Below are positions 1 to 10,413 of a stretch of 64,000 nucleotides of DNA, piece after piece. Location of the stretch: contig NC_088788.1 in NCBI RefSeq assembly GCF_949628265.1, positions 36,398,959-36,462,958 of the forward strand. The letters run 5' to 3'. The notes under the pieces were generated by a model. The model was not told the origin of the DNA. It saw nothing but the letters and a program-made list of their open reading frames with translations, and did not search any database. Source of the stretch: Cloeon dipterum (Eukaryota; Arthropoda; Insecta; Ephemeroptera; Baetidae). Position numbers and translations under genes: made by a program. Within the stretch, counting starts at the first letter, position 1. Every line of letters begins with the position of its first letter.

Positions 1-634
1 GGCCAAAATTGTCAAGTTTGGAGTCGTTTCACTGGCTTTTAAACCACCGGAGTTCAAATTTTGTTACGAATATTTTTCACAACATAAAAAATAATGTTTT
101 TGGAAAGTGTTGCATGCCAATATTTAATACTATTTAGACAACTTTAGACGATTTTAGAAGGTTTTGATATATTTAAGTAGCTTAAAGTTGCATGGTTCGT
201 GCTCATTTTATATAGTCCCACAATGATGATCTGAACCTTAGAAAAGAAAGTCAACCGTCAAAAATTCACAGCCCTATAGATGTCGTGATGTTGTCTGTTA
301 ATAAACCAATTTTAAAAATATTTAGTTCGTTCATTGCGGCGGTAGAAATTCTCAACATAGAAATCGTTTTCTTTCAAAAGGTCAGGATTCTTTTGAAAAA
401 GTTTTCAATAAATAATCAGGTCAATGTTTAGTAAAACTGAAGCACTTGAGAAGAATTCAAATAATCAAGTGTTGTGGAGGTTCAAAATGTTCGTCATCTT
501 TTATGCGTAAACCAAAACGACGTACGAGTGATTTAAAAACGAACACCACCCAACACCTTAAGACATCCAGCACTCAGTATGAATTACTTGGAATAAAATG
601 CACGATGCCAATTATTTTATAATTTTCATTTTAG
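1..634. other. Non-coding left edge, probably intronic
   Basis: AT-rich sequence with stops in all frames. No signal peptide or CTLD-like exon is visible here. The exon starting at 635 begins inside a codon after a good acceptor (TTTTAG), so the first exon of the lectin/OBP gene must lie further left, probably outside the window. This stretch is best read as its intron. Confidence 0.5.
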
Positions 635-3600
635 AGGAAATTTTCAAACAGCTGTAACCAAAAATGACAGCAGGGATTATGAAAATAATTCTATCACTGA
701 TTCTGATACAACCCCCTCTGAACCAAACCAAAATCCCATTGAAAGAGAAACATCTTCCTCTGATCAAGGCATCACGTCACCTGAGCCAACCAATTCGGAG
801 CTGACAACCGTCACGATTTCGCAAAGTGACACTATGCAGGTCACTTCCACCACCATCACAACAGCTAAACCAATAAATAATGTAGGCTCAGATCTATTAG
901 TAGAGATCTTTCATTCTTAAATAACAATTGTTTTTAGGAAGCTTGCGAACAGTCTCGATGCGCAACCTTCACTTTCATCGCAAACCAGGTTTCAATTAAT
1001 CCTTTTTAAGAATATAAAAACAGGAGATCAACTCTTCAATCCTTATTTTAATGAAAAATTTCAAATAAGTGTTTTAATGAAGTAGCATTCCACAATAGTT
1101 CACGCTATATATCGACACAATTAACACGTTGGCATTAAATTAATTCAGGGTGCATCATCAGTGATCACCGCAAACACGAGTAAAAGGAAATTTATGCCGT
1201 TGAAGAAATGCCTAAATTTTTGCTATTTTAAATCAGGCAAGCAAATTATTAGAAACGGAATGACGTTTCTGTTTTCGTCAGCAGTAGCGACTCAAGTTGA
1301 CGCGGCCAAGAACTGCTTTTCGCGCAATTTGAATTTAATTTCTGTGCAGGACGCCCTGAAAATGAATCTTGTTCAAAAATTGCTTCAAGGTTCGTGTTTT
1401 AATTTTATTCATTTTAATTTTGTCTTAACGCTTTAAAGATGTTGGCACCGATTCTACCGTCTGGACAATTGGCTCCAACGAAGGAAACGTGTCGTGCCAA
1501 AATTACAATTTGAGTTTCGCCTGGTGCAACCAGAAAAGAGAAATCGTCCTTCCCGTGATCATGCAAGAAATGAACAGTTTGGAAATAGTTAAAAAAGGAC
1601 TGACGACGTCCATGCTTAACGGTGCTGCCGTCTTGCAAACGTCAGATTCTAATACTCTGTTTCCGTTTTTGTGTGAGGTATGTCGTAATTAGATATTTCA
1701 TTTATATTTAAATTAACATATTTTAAAACTGATAAATTAGCCAAAAGGTGATTTTCAAGACTCTTGCCTCCCTCTTATGTGCAACAAAGACGTATGCTTC
1801 GCATTAATTCTGACGTGTATTAATTATTTTTTTTTCGAATTTATAGAGCACATTATTTGACGCAAAAAATGGGAATATTAAGGGTAAATCGAGAATCCTA
1901 TATTTTCTTATTTTAACTTGGAAATAATGAAAAATATTATATACAAATCGCGAATTTATTTTAGAATGGCTTCTCCCATAAATAGGCAAAAAACAATTAA
2001 AACGGGCTAAACCAAATAACATTTGGCAGCTATTGCAAAATAAATAAATGAACAATCTTTTTTTAGCTAATTTATTCCCTTACATTATTTATATTCAGAT
2101 GGAGAAAAGTACGGGAATTGGACACGTACCTGCGACAAATCGTACCTTTTCTCTGGCAAGCTTGTTAGTGTTAAATTTTTGATTTTTCTTTTCAAAAATA
2201 ATAATAAATTCCTTATAAATCCTCAAAGGGCACTTGGCAGCAGAATTGGGACTTTTGTTGCAGATTAGGAATGCACCCGATTTGGTTTAGCTCGGCGTCC
2301 GATTTCGAGTGTTTGAGCAACACGACTAAAGTCAACTGGACGCTAAACTATAATTATTGGACGGCGGGACGCGCAATGGGCACCTGGGGAAGGTGGGCCT
2401 GGTGCCCAGGGGCCGTCAACCTTCCCGACTCGCTTTCCTGGGCTCCGGGGCAACCGGACAATAATCAGACAAACGAGAATTGCCTTCATTTGCAAGTGAC
2501 GAAAAATGCGAGCGGAATACTTTTATCAGACCGGAACTGCAGCCACAAATACGTCATGGCTTGCCAGGTGAGATGAATAATTTCAGTATTTGTTGTTGTT
2601 GAGAGCTTGGATATTTTAAGGGTGACACGATGATAGCGTCCTACTGCAACAAGCCAAATTGTCCGATGAAGTGTAGTAGAAATGCAAGATTTTCCTTGTC
2701 TAAATTAGGGCTTTTTTAACAATATATTTCAAACGTCATAGGAATCGTTTTTCGAAAAGGGAATATTAAAAGGTTAGTGATTTGAGCCTAAAATTAGTGA
2801 AAATTTTTTGAACTTCTATTTCAGATCTGTTTGTTCACGGCCAGTGGAATGCCGGTTGTGGCAAAGATTTTCTGTTTTCGGCTGCTGCTGTGATTTTATT
2901 TTAAAAATATATATTTTATCGATTTTATCTTTTAAAAATTATAAATTATCAAGTTGGATTGGTTAGGCGCGTGGAATTATTGTTGCTCCGTTGGAATGAA
3001 ACTGGCCTCGGTCGAAGCTCTTGAGGAATTGAGTTGTCTTACGAATATGGTTGCGAAATATCCTAGAGCAGGTAGAATAATGATATTTCCAATTAAGATT
3101 AATTTGACTCTTTTATAAACTCTTATCAGTGTACCCTGATCAATGTGGAAGGGATTTCTGGACATCTGGCACCAACCGCGGTTGTCCAGGCTCTCACTTC
3201 TGGTGTTCAGAGAATGAAAAATTGAACAAGGAAGAACTAGCCAACTGGAAAAACGGGCAAATGCCCTCGGAGAGTGCTGATCAGTGCATTTTTATTAATT
3301 TGTCAAATTCGACTTTGAGTGAGACTTATTTGGGCGCTGATTCATGTTCCAAGCAAAAACAGTTTCTCTGTGAAGTGATGCTTTACAATTTTTTTTATTC
3401 TACATTTTAATGTTTTTCGTTTCTTTGTCTTTCAGGCCTTGCAACCGGGCAATAAATCGGTGCAAATCGCGCGCTCTTGCTCGGAAACTTGGAATGTGAC
3501 AGACGATGAAGTGAATGATATAATCATGAATCCAAACGGTGACGTCGTCAACCAAAGACGCAATCTCAAAGTGCGGCTACGCAAATTAACTGGATTTATT

Positions 3601-5039
3601 TTAAAAATCGTGTATATTTTTGCTTCGCAGTGTTATCTTAGGTGCTGCGGGAAAAAAGGACATGTTGTAAATATATTTCTTTAGTTCACTTTTTAAAAAT
3701 CAAATAAAATCTGATTATGGAAAAGATAAAAAGCGGGTCACTGGTGACGGATGAAATTTTGCGCAACTTAGAGGACTTGACGGCCGACGACTCGCAAGCA
3801 ATGCAGGATGGCTTTCAAAACTTTGATTCCTGCATTTCCATTCGTATGCTTTTTATATGTGCAAATACAATTGCGAATCTTTTTTTTTTGCAGAGTCCAC
3901 TGACGAATGCAACACGACGGCCCAGGTGTTCGGGTGTGGCAAGAAAAATGCACCAGACCTGACAGTCGGGCTCGTCACTGCCATCAAAGGAGACGCCACT
4001 GTGACTTTTTGAATTCTATTCATACAGAATAAAATAGCTTTTAATTTGTATTCGCCAGGTTTCAGTAACTGCTACAGGGGGAATTACAACCGGCAATAGA
4101 GTATGTCCTCTGTATCCAGCAGCAAGTTGTGTACCAAATGTAATCTTACTAAACTATACTAATTTACAGTAAGATTGACTAATGTTGTTCTTGTAGCAAA
4201 CACATATCGATGAACTTAAAAACACGGGATCATGTAATCAATTTACTTTTCTTTCATCAGACGCATAATTTTTTAAGTTTTAATGTTGAGATAATGGAAA
4301 ATCAAAATATTTAGAGTAATTAAATATTTTTTAATTGTAAATTATATTAAAAGGTGGATTCCCCGTCTTTTTAATAATCTCAACTGGTCCATATCCATAT
4401 TTTTTTTCATCAGAATAATATTATATAAAAATATTCATCAGTATTGTGTTAAAAACTGTTTCTCGTTCACGGCAAAATTTAAATGAAAGATCTAATTTTT
4501 ATTTCAGCATTGGGGGGAGGTGTCATGACAACATCGAATGGCAAAAAATACTTTATGAAATATGTCTTTTATGAAGGAATTGTAAGTAATTTAAAATTCA
4601 AACAGTAAATAAACGCATTAAAATAATGTTATTTTTCTAATGTTAGACCGACGCTCAAGCAGAAGCAAACTACTGCTGTGTTCTTGGCAGCCACCTTGTC
4701 ATTTTCGAAAGCTTAGAGGATTTCAAAGCTTTTATGCAAAGCTGGCAAGGTGAAAAATTCTCTTGACATTTTGTTGATCAATTGGGAGCTGGAACGAATA
4801 TTATAGATGGTACACAACACTGGGCTATCCTTGGACCAACCTTCGACAACGGTGATGGCACCGACAGCTGGTGCTTGAACTTTAAGAAGATGCCAGCAGG
4901 AATGATCACAGATATCAACACATTTTATCGAAACCAGCAGTTGAACTCGACTATATTCTTCAGGCAAGGCTTAGAATTATACTCAGTTCCAAAGGGAAGT
5001 GTGTTTCACCGAGTTTTATGTGGCCCACTTCCCTACTAA
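635..5039 (+). CDS. Modular C-type-lectin-like protein with an internal odorant-binding-protein domain (5' end missing)
   Basis: Exons read: 635-881, 938-988, 1149-1389, 1439-1677, 1741-1791, 1847-1883, 2099-2163, 2229-2577, 2621-~2671, 2742-2772, 2825-2889, 2954-3071, 3130-3374, 3436-3570, 3631-3666, 3726-3843, 3894-~4000, 4059-4139, 4197-4233, 4508-4581, 4647-4749 and 4807-5039 (TAA). The first exon encodes a Ser/Thr-rich, mucin-like stalk. Four CTLD modules follow. The second is the clearest: it has WAPGQPDNNQ, a galactose-type QPD, and a closing NCSHKYVMACQ. The others keep the closing Cys (FLCE twice, then VLCGPLPY) but lack EPN/QPD and WND, so sugar binding is doubtful. An OBP-like domain lies between CTLD3 and CTLD4. 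Two-Cys linkers separate modules. I expect a secreted or surface recognition protein. Splice phase agrees at every junction checked except the donor near 2672. A weak donor at 4001 leaves an alternative, with the protein ending at TGA 4010-4012 and CTLD4 belonging to another transcript. Confidence 0.78.
3436..4000 (+). other. OBP (PBP/GOBP-type) domain inside the lectin gene
   Basis: The four exons 3436-3570, 3631-3666, 3726-3843 and 3894-~4000 join in phase. The six cysteines have the classic insect OBP spacing: C1-x30-C2-x3-C3-x42-C4-x8-C5-x8-C6. C2 and C3 are in CYLRC, C4 in FDSC, and C5 to C6 is CNTTAQVFGC. The first exon follows the closing exon of CTLD3 (FLCE) at a strong acceptor in phase 0. 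There is no start codon, signal peptide or promoter-like sequence between them, so the domain looks fused rather than a separate gene. OBPs carry small hydrophobic ligands in extracellular fluid. The ligand here cannot be told from sequence. Confidence 0.8.
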
Positions 5040-5178
5040 TTTATCTGAATTATGCTGAAATTATTCCAATCGTAGAAAACTTTTTCGATAATAATTGGAT
5101 TCTAGACATTTTTCTATTATATGTGTGATTGATTTTGTGTTTGGTATAATATAGTGTGTTTTTGCTTGTCAACAAAAT

Positions 5179-5184
5179 AATAAA
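5179..5184 (+). terminator. Poly(A) signal AATAAA of the lectin/OBP gene
   Basis: AATAAA lies 140 bases after the stop at 5037-5039. A second AATAAA near 4029 lies just after the alternative stop at 4010-4012 and could serve the shorter model. Confidence 0.5.
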
Positions 5185-5580
5185 AAATAGCTGTGTGCCT
5201 TTTATAATTACAGCTGGTTGTTGTTTGTATGACACAGATCATGTTCCAACATAATTTTAATGATTTTATGACGTATTGTGAACTATAATGTTGAGTGTCC
5301 TACCAAGAAATGTTGTATACTCTAATTCTAGTTTGAATAAATATTAACATAGAACAAAATATTTTTGTTTGATTGCAAAAATTTGTCAATTATAGCTAAA
5401 ACGGCTAAAACACAAATATTAGGGTAAATAATGTAGCTGATTAATTTAGCATTATTCACCGCTATTATGTGCGTGTATGGGACGCTTGCAGCATAGCCAA
5501 TAGCTTCAGCCCATCTAGATAGAGCATGCGTAAAAAAACCTACAGGTTGCAGGTGATAGAAAGTAAATTTAATATATATG

Positions 5581-5589
5581 TATATACCG
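5581..5589. repeat. Left 9-bp target-site duplication of the foldback element
   Basis: TATATACCG, identical to 9644-9652. The arms match inward from just inside these copies. Confidence 0.65.
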
Positions 5590-5971
5590 GTCGGATTATA
5601 CTTACGTGGTTGCGGCCAGCTGCTGGTGTTTTTGGCCACGCCCACAGCCGTGTGGAAATCGTGGCAACACTGCAGAGTGCACTCTACGTTCACGTAGTTG
5701 AGCAAATGACACAAGATGGCAGATGAGTGCACAAAACGAAAACATTCGTCACATGAGCAAAGCGCGGCAATTATTGCCAGCAGCTTCGGACAATAAGGAC
5801 AAAAGGCTGAAATTTAATAACTGTTTTATAATTGTAGAGTGATTCTTGCTACACTTGAGTTTGCGCTTCATTGTGTGGCGACATAATAATTATTGTTATT
5901 ATTAAAAATCTAACTTAATTCGAGTAACTTCAGGACCAGAATTAATTTTTCCTCCCATGCAGCTTGTTTAA

Positions 5972-6416
5972 AGAGGAATGATATGCTGCAAAAGCCCGGA
6001 AAATGCTTGTTGTCATTGCTTAAACACATCCCTTAGGATTCATTTAAAGCCTAAATTGACCTACGAAGCACTGTATTTTTTTAGAATATTCGCTGGAAAG
6101 CTACCGTACTTTTCAAATAGTAATAAAATTAGTGTCTCCTTACTTGAAATCTGATTAAATTTAAAAAAGAGTGTTTCCCTAATAAGTAACAAATACCGTT
6201 GGACAAATCTCGACGAGAGGAATCGGAATTTGCCCAGAAAATATATGTTCACGCACTCGAAATTTTTGAGAAACTTGGCAAAATTTGAATTCTTATGGTA
6301 GGAAGCTCCCTTTTTAATTATTGCAAATTGTTGAACAAATTGTTTATCGATCAATTGCTTATGTCATCCAACAATATTTCAAATAATTTTCAATAATTGC
6401 CCTGTAGCATTCCACT
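5972..6416 (-). mobile_element. TTAA-flanked MITE nested in the left foldback arm
   Basis: Bounded by TTAA at 5968-5971 and 6417-6420. Ends are inverted copies of an AGAGGAATGATA-type sequence. It is homologous to the solo copy at 36861-37295. A TTAA target duplication is typical of piggyBac-like elements. It holds no coding sequence. Confidence 0.7.
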
Positions 6417-6965
6417 TTAATCGGCTCTTTAAAACTGGACTAATAAATTGCTGCGGTGTGCAAAACATCATAAATAAATTAAACTGTAGACAAATCTTTA
6501 TTAAAAAATGGTAACGATCAAATTAAAGTACATATCGAAATATGTAAAAGATTTTATAGTTGAAAATAAGCAGTGGTAATTGGCAATCCCCGCTGCCAGA
6601 GCGAAACGATATTGATTTCTATGTTGTATCAACTGTAGAATTAAATATATAAATTATAAGAGACAGGGTGATTGACCAACCCTATTGATAATCGCTAAAC
6701 ATCACTTGAATCTTAACTAATAATGCTGAATGTATCCTTGGCAAGATCTTCCATTACTAACAAAAAATATCAAACTCCACACGCTGATCGACGCGCGTAA
6801 AGATACTATTCAGTACGCCTCCTGCATTTTCGAGGTACATATCATCCAAATTTAAAAAAAACCAGACACTGTATCAACAAATTCTTTCATCGTAGAAACC
6901 GCACGCGTCAGCCGGACATAGAATTAAAAAAAACATTTATTTCCATGGAGACGCAACATGCCAGT

Positions 6966-8090
6966 CACCGCATGACGCTTTATGCGTAACGCGTGACGCC
7001 TTTACGGTGACGCTATATATACGAGTCTCCGCATGACGCTACCGCAGTTATTGCATGACGCTACTTGATTCTCCGCATGATGCTACTGCAGTACCGCATG
7101 ACGCTACTGCAGTACCGCATGACGCTACTGCAGTACCGCATGACGCCACTGCAGTACCGCATGACGCTACTGCAGTACCGCATGACGCTACTGCAGTACC
7201 GCATGACGCTAATGCATTACCGCATGACGCTACTGCAGTACCACATGACGCTAATGCAGTACCGCATGACGCTACTGCAGTACCGCATGACGCTTCTACA
7301 GAACCGCATGACGCTACTGCAGTACCGCATGACGCTAATGCAGTACCGCATGACGCTAATGCAGTACCGCATGACGCTAATGCAGTACCGCATGACGCTT
7401 CTACAGAACCGCATGACGCTACTGCAGAACCGCATGACGCTACTGCAGTACCGCATGACGCTAATGCAGTACCGCATGACGCTAATGCAGTACCGCATGA
7501 CGCTAATGCAGTACCGCATGACGCTTCTACAGAACCGCATGACGCTACTGCAGAACCGCATGACGCTACTGCAGTACCGCATGACGCTACTGCAGTACCG
7601 CATGACGCTACTGCAGTACTGCATGACGCTAATGCAGAACCGCATGACGCTAATGCAGTCATGGCATGACGCTACTGCAGTACCGCCTGACGCTACTGCA
7701 GTACCGCATGACGCTACTGCAGTGCCGCATGACGCTTCTACAGAACCGCATGCCGCTAATGCAGTCATGGCATGACGCTAATGCAGTACCGCATGACGCT
7801 TCTACAGAACCGCATGACGCTAATGCAGTACCGCATGACGCTACTGCAGTACCGCATGACGCTTCTACAGAACCGCATGACGCTAATGCAGTCATGGCAT
7901 GACGCTAATGCAGTACCGCATGACGCTACTGCAGTACCGCATGACGCTTCTACAGAACCGCATGACGCTAATGCAGTCATGGCATGACGCTAATGCAGTA
8001 CCGCATGACGCTACTGCAGTACTGCATGACGCTAATGCAGTACTGCATGACGCTACTGCAGTTATTGCATGACGCTACTTGATTCTCCTT
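6966..8090 (+). repeat. 21-bp minisatellite, forward block
   Basis: About 50 tandem copies of a 21-bp unit built on CATGACGCTACTGCAGTACCG-like variants. Each unit carries CTGCAG or a variant (ATGCAG, CTACAG). Some junction units read GCAGTCATGG and are 22 bp, which gives longer-period blocks after about 7660. The first copies, 6966-7060, are degenerate. Because 21 is a multiple of three, several frames stay open on both strands (for example HDATAVP repeats). These are a by-product and not a gene. Confidence 0.95.
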
Positions 8091-8097
8091 GATGACG

Positions 8098-8568
8098 CTA
8101 ATGCAGTCATGCGATACTGCAGTAGCGTCATGCGGTACTGCATTAGCGTCATGCCATGACTGCATTAGCGTCATGCGGTTCTGTAGAAGCGTCATGCGGT
8201 ACTGCAGTAGCGTCATGCGGTACTGCATTAGCGTCATGCCATGACTGCATTAGCGTCATGCGGTTCTGTAGAAGCGTCATGCGGTACTGCAGTAGCGTCA
8301 TGCGGTACTGCATTAGCGTCATGCGGTTCTGTAGAAGCGTCATGCGGTACTGCATTAGCGTCATGCCATGACTGCATTAGCGGCATGCGGTTCTGTAGAA
8401 GCGTCATGCGGTACTGCAGTAGCGTCATGCGGTACTGCAGTAGCGTCATGCGGTACTGCATTAGCGTCATGCGGTTCTGTAGAAGCGTCATGCGGTACTG
8501 CAGTAGCGTCATGCGGTACTGCAGTAGCGTCATGCGGTACTGCAGTAGCGTCATGCGGTACTGCACCC
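8098..8568 (-). repeat. 21-bp minisatellite, inverted block
   Basis: The same monomer and its longer-period blocks, in reverse complement, starting about 20 bases after the forward block ends. The two blocks form a long palindrome continuous with the foldback arms. Confidence 0.93.
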
Positions 8569-8817
8569 TGTCTCTTATAATTTATATATTTAATTCTACA
8601 GTTGATACAACATAGAAATCAATATCGTTTCGCTCTGGCAGCGGGGATTGCCAATTACCACTGCTTATTTTCAACTATAAAATCTTTTACATATTTCGAT
8701 ATGTACTTTAATTTGATCGTTACCATTTTTTAATAAAGATTTTTCTACAGTTTAATTTATTTATGATGTTTTGCACACCGCAGCAATTTATTAGTCCAGT
8801 TTTAAAGAGCCGATTAA

Positions 8818-9260
8818 AGTGGAATGCTACAGGGCAATTATTGAAAATTATTTGAAATATTGTTGGATGACATAAGCAATTGATCGATAAACAATTTGTT
8901 CAACAATTTGCAACAATAAAAAATGGACCTTCCTACAGTAAAAATTCAAATTTTGCCAATTTTCTCAAAAATTTACAGTGCTTGAACATATATTTTCTCG
9001 GCATATTCCGATTCCTCTCGTTGAGATCTGTCCAACGGTGTATGTCACTTATTGTGGAAACTCCTGGTTTTGAAATTAAATCGGATTTCAAGTAAGGAGA
9101 CAGCCCTTGCCTTTTGAAAAGCACGGTAACTTTCCAGCGAATATTCTAAACAAAATTACAGTGCTTCGTAGGTCAATTTAGGCTTGAAATGAATCCTAAG
9201 GGATGTGTTTATGCAATGACAACAAGCATTTTCCGGGCTTTTGCAGCATATCATTCCTCT
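8818..9260 (+). mobile_element. TTAA-flanked MITE nested in the right foldback arm
   Basis: Mirror copy of 5972-6416, bounded by TTAA at 8814-8817 and 9261-9264. Its presence at the same place in both arms means it entered the arm before the arm was duplicated or homogenised. Confidence 0.7.
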
Positions 9261-9643
9261 TTAAACAAGCTGCATGGGAGGAAAAATTAATTCTGGTCCT
9301 GAAGTTACTCGAATTAAGTTAGATTTTTAATAATAACAATAATTATTATGTCGCCACACAATGAAGCGCAAACTCAAGTGTAGCAAGAATCACTCTACAA
9401 TTATAAAACAGTTATTAAATTTCAGCCTTTTGTCCTTATTGTCCGAAGCTGCTGGCAATAATTGCCGCGCTTTGCTCATGTGACGAATGTTTTCGTTTTG
9501 TGCACTCATCTGCCATCGTGTGTCATTTGCTCAACTACGTGAACGTAGAGTGCACTCTGCAGTGTTGCCACGATTTCCACACAGGTGTGGGCGTGGCTAA
9601 AAACGCCAGCAGCTGGTCGCAACCACGTAAGTATAATCGTACC

Positions 9644-9652
9644 TATATACCG
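9644..9652. repeat. Right 9-bp target-site duplication of the foldback element
   Basis: TATATACCG, identical to 5581-5589. Confidence 0.65.
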
Positions 9653-10413
9653 TAGGGGCAAAAGTGCACCGGTGCTATAAAATTTCCTTGAAATACCGAT
9701 GGTTTTGCTTGATAGCGGGAATACCGGTAACAATGTGCAAAATTCAGCGTACCGGTATCTAGATAGATATGTACACACAACATCATGTTTATGTCAGTTA
9801 TCTTTTTAAAATTACGTGTTTGGTCAAAAAAACTATCAAGGTAAATATTGCACCAAAAAAACTAGATTTTTTTGCCGATTTTTCGATCTCAATAACACCC
9901 CATATTTTCGGTGCCGAAGTGGCCTAAATCGGCAGCCGAAAGTAGGGCACGCCCCCCAGTTGTGAATAACGTCACAAACGGCGCGCCCTCTTTATTTATA
10001 TCAACAATAACAAAGAAATCAGACGATGAAGGAATCGTAAAAGACTTTAATATTTTGAAGAACGTGTGCCACAGTAGAAGTTGAAAGGTACATAATTAGC
10101 ATAATTAGCTGGTTTTAATGGTTCAAACCGAATGCATGTATCTATGTAAATTTTGAATATGTTATGGTGTGCATGCATTTATTTACTAACAGCAGAGGTA
10201 ACAATTCTCCTATCCCATTGATCCCATCCACGTAAATTCGACGTTAAGAATGGCCTTAATTTTCATTAAACGTGATTTACGGTTTATTATGTAGATTTAT
10301 CATCATTTTTTGCCTTTATGTATGATCGAAAAACATGCCAATACCTTTGCATACATTCCAAATTCTTTTGCTTTTCCAGGGAATAAATCGGATTGCTTAA
10401 ATCAGAGCGTAAA
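9653..10413. other. Upstream region of the CENP-P-like gene
   Basis: No coding signal. 9660-9775 contains several ACCGGT motifs. 9930-10000 is GC-richer. A probable 5' UTR exon ends near 10087 (AAAG before GTACAT), and the coding exon's acceptor TTTTCCAG ends at 10379. Confidence 0.35.

Larger units (their letters stand above)
5590..9643. mobile_element. Foldback DNA transposon, non-autonomous, 4.05 kb
   Basis: Left arm 5590-6669 and right arm 8571-9643 are near-identical inverted repeats of ~1.08 kb. The flanking 9-mer TATATACCG occurs at 5581-5589 and 9644-9652 as a candidate target duplication. The centre holds ~300 bp of unique sequence and a 21-bp tandem array that switches strand. No transposase frame is present. 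Very long inverted repeats, internal tandem repeats and a 9-bp duplication are known for Drosophila FB and some Mutator-like elements. Family assignment rests only on that resemblance. Confidence 0.85.

Noticed and set aside
7030-8570. CRISPR-like array
   Set aside because: The repeats are directly adjacent with no unique spacers, and this is animal DNA.
7048-8615. Long repetitive frames on both strands (HDATAVP-, SCGTAVA- and MTLLQYR-type repeats)
   Set aside because: They come from a 21-bp tandem DNA repeat whose length is a multiple of three. All frames are open at once, on both strands, inside a transposon.
10393-10413. Upstream TTG start for the CENP-P-like protein
   Set aside because: Not an expected animal start, and the ATG at 10414 has a good context (AAAATGCC).
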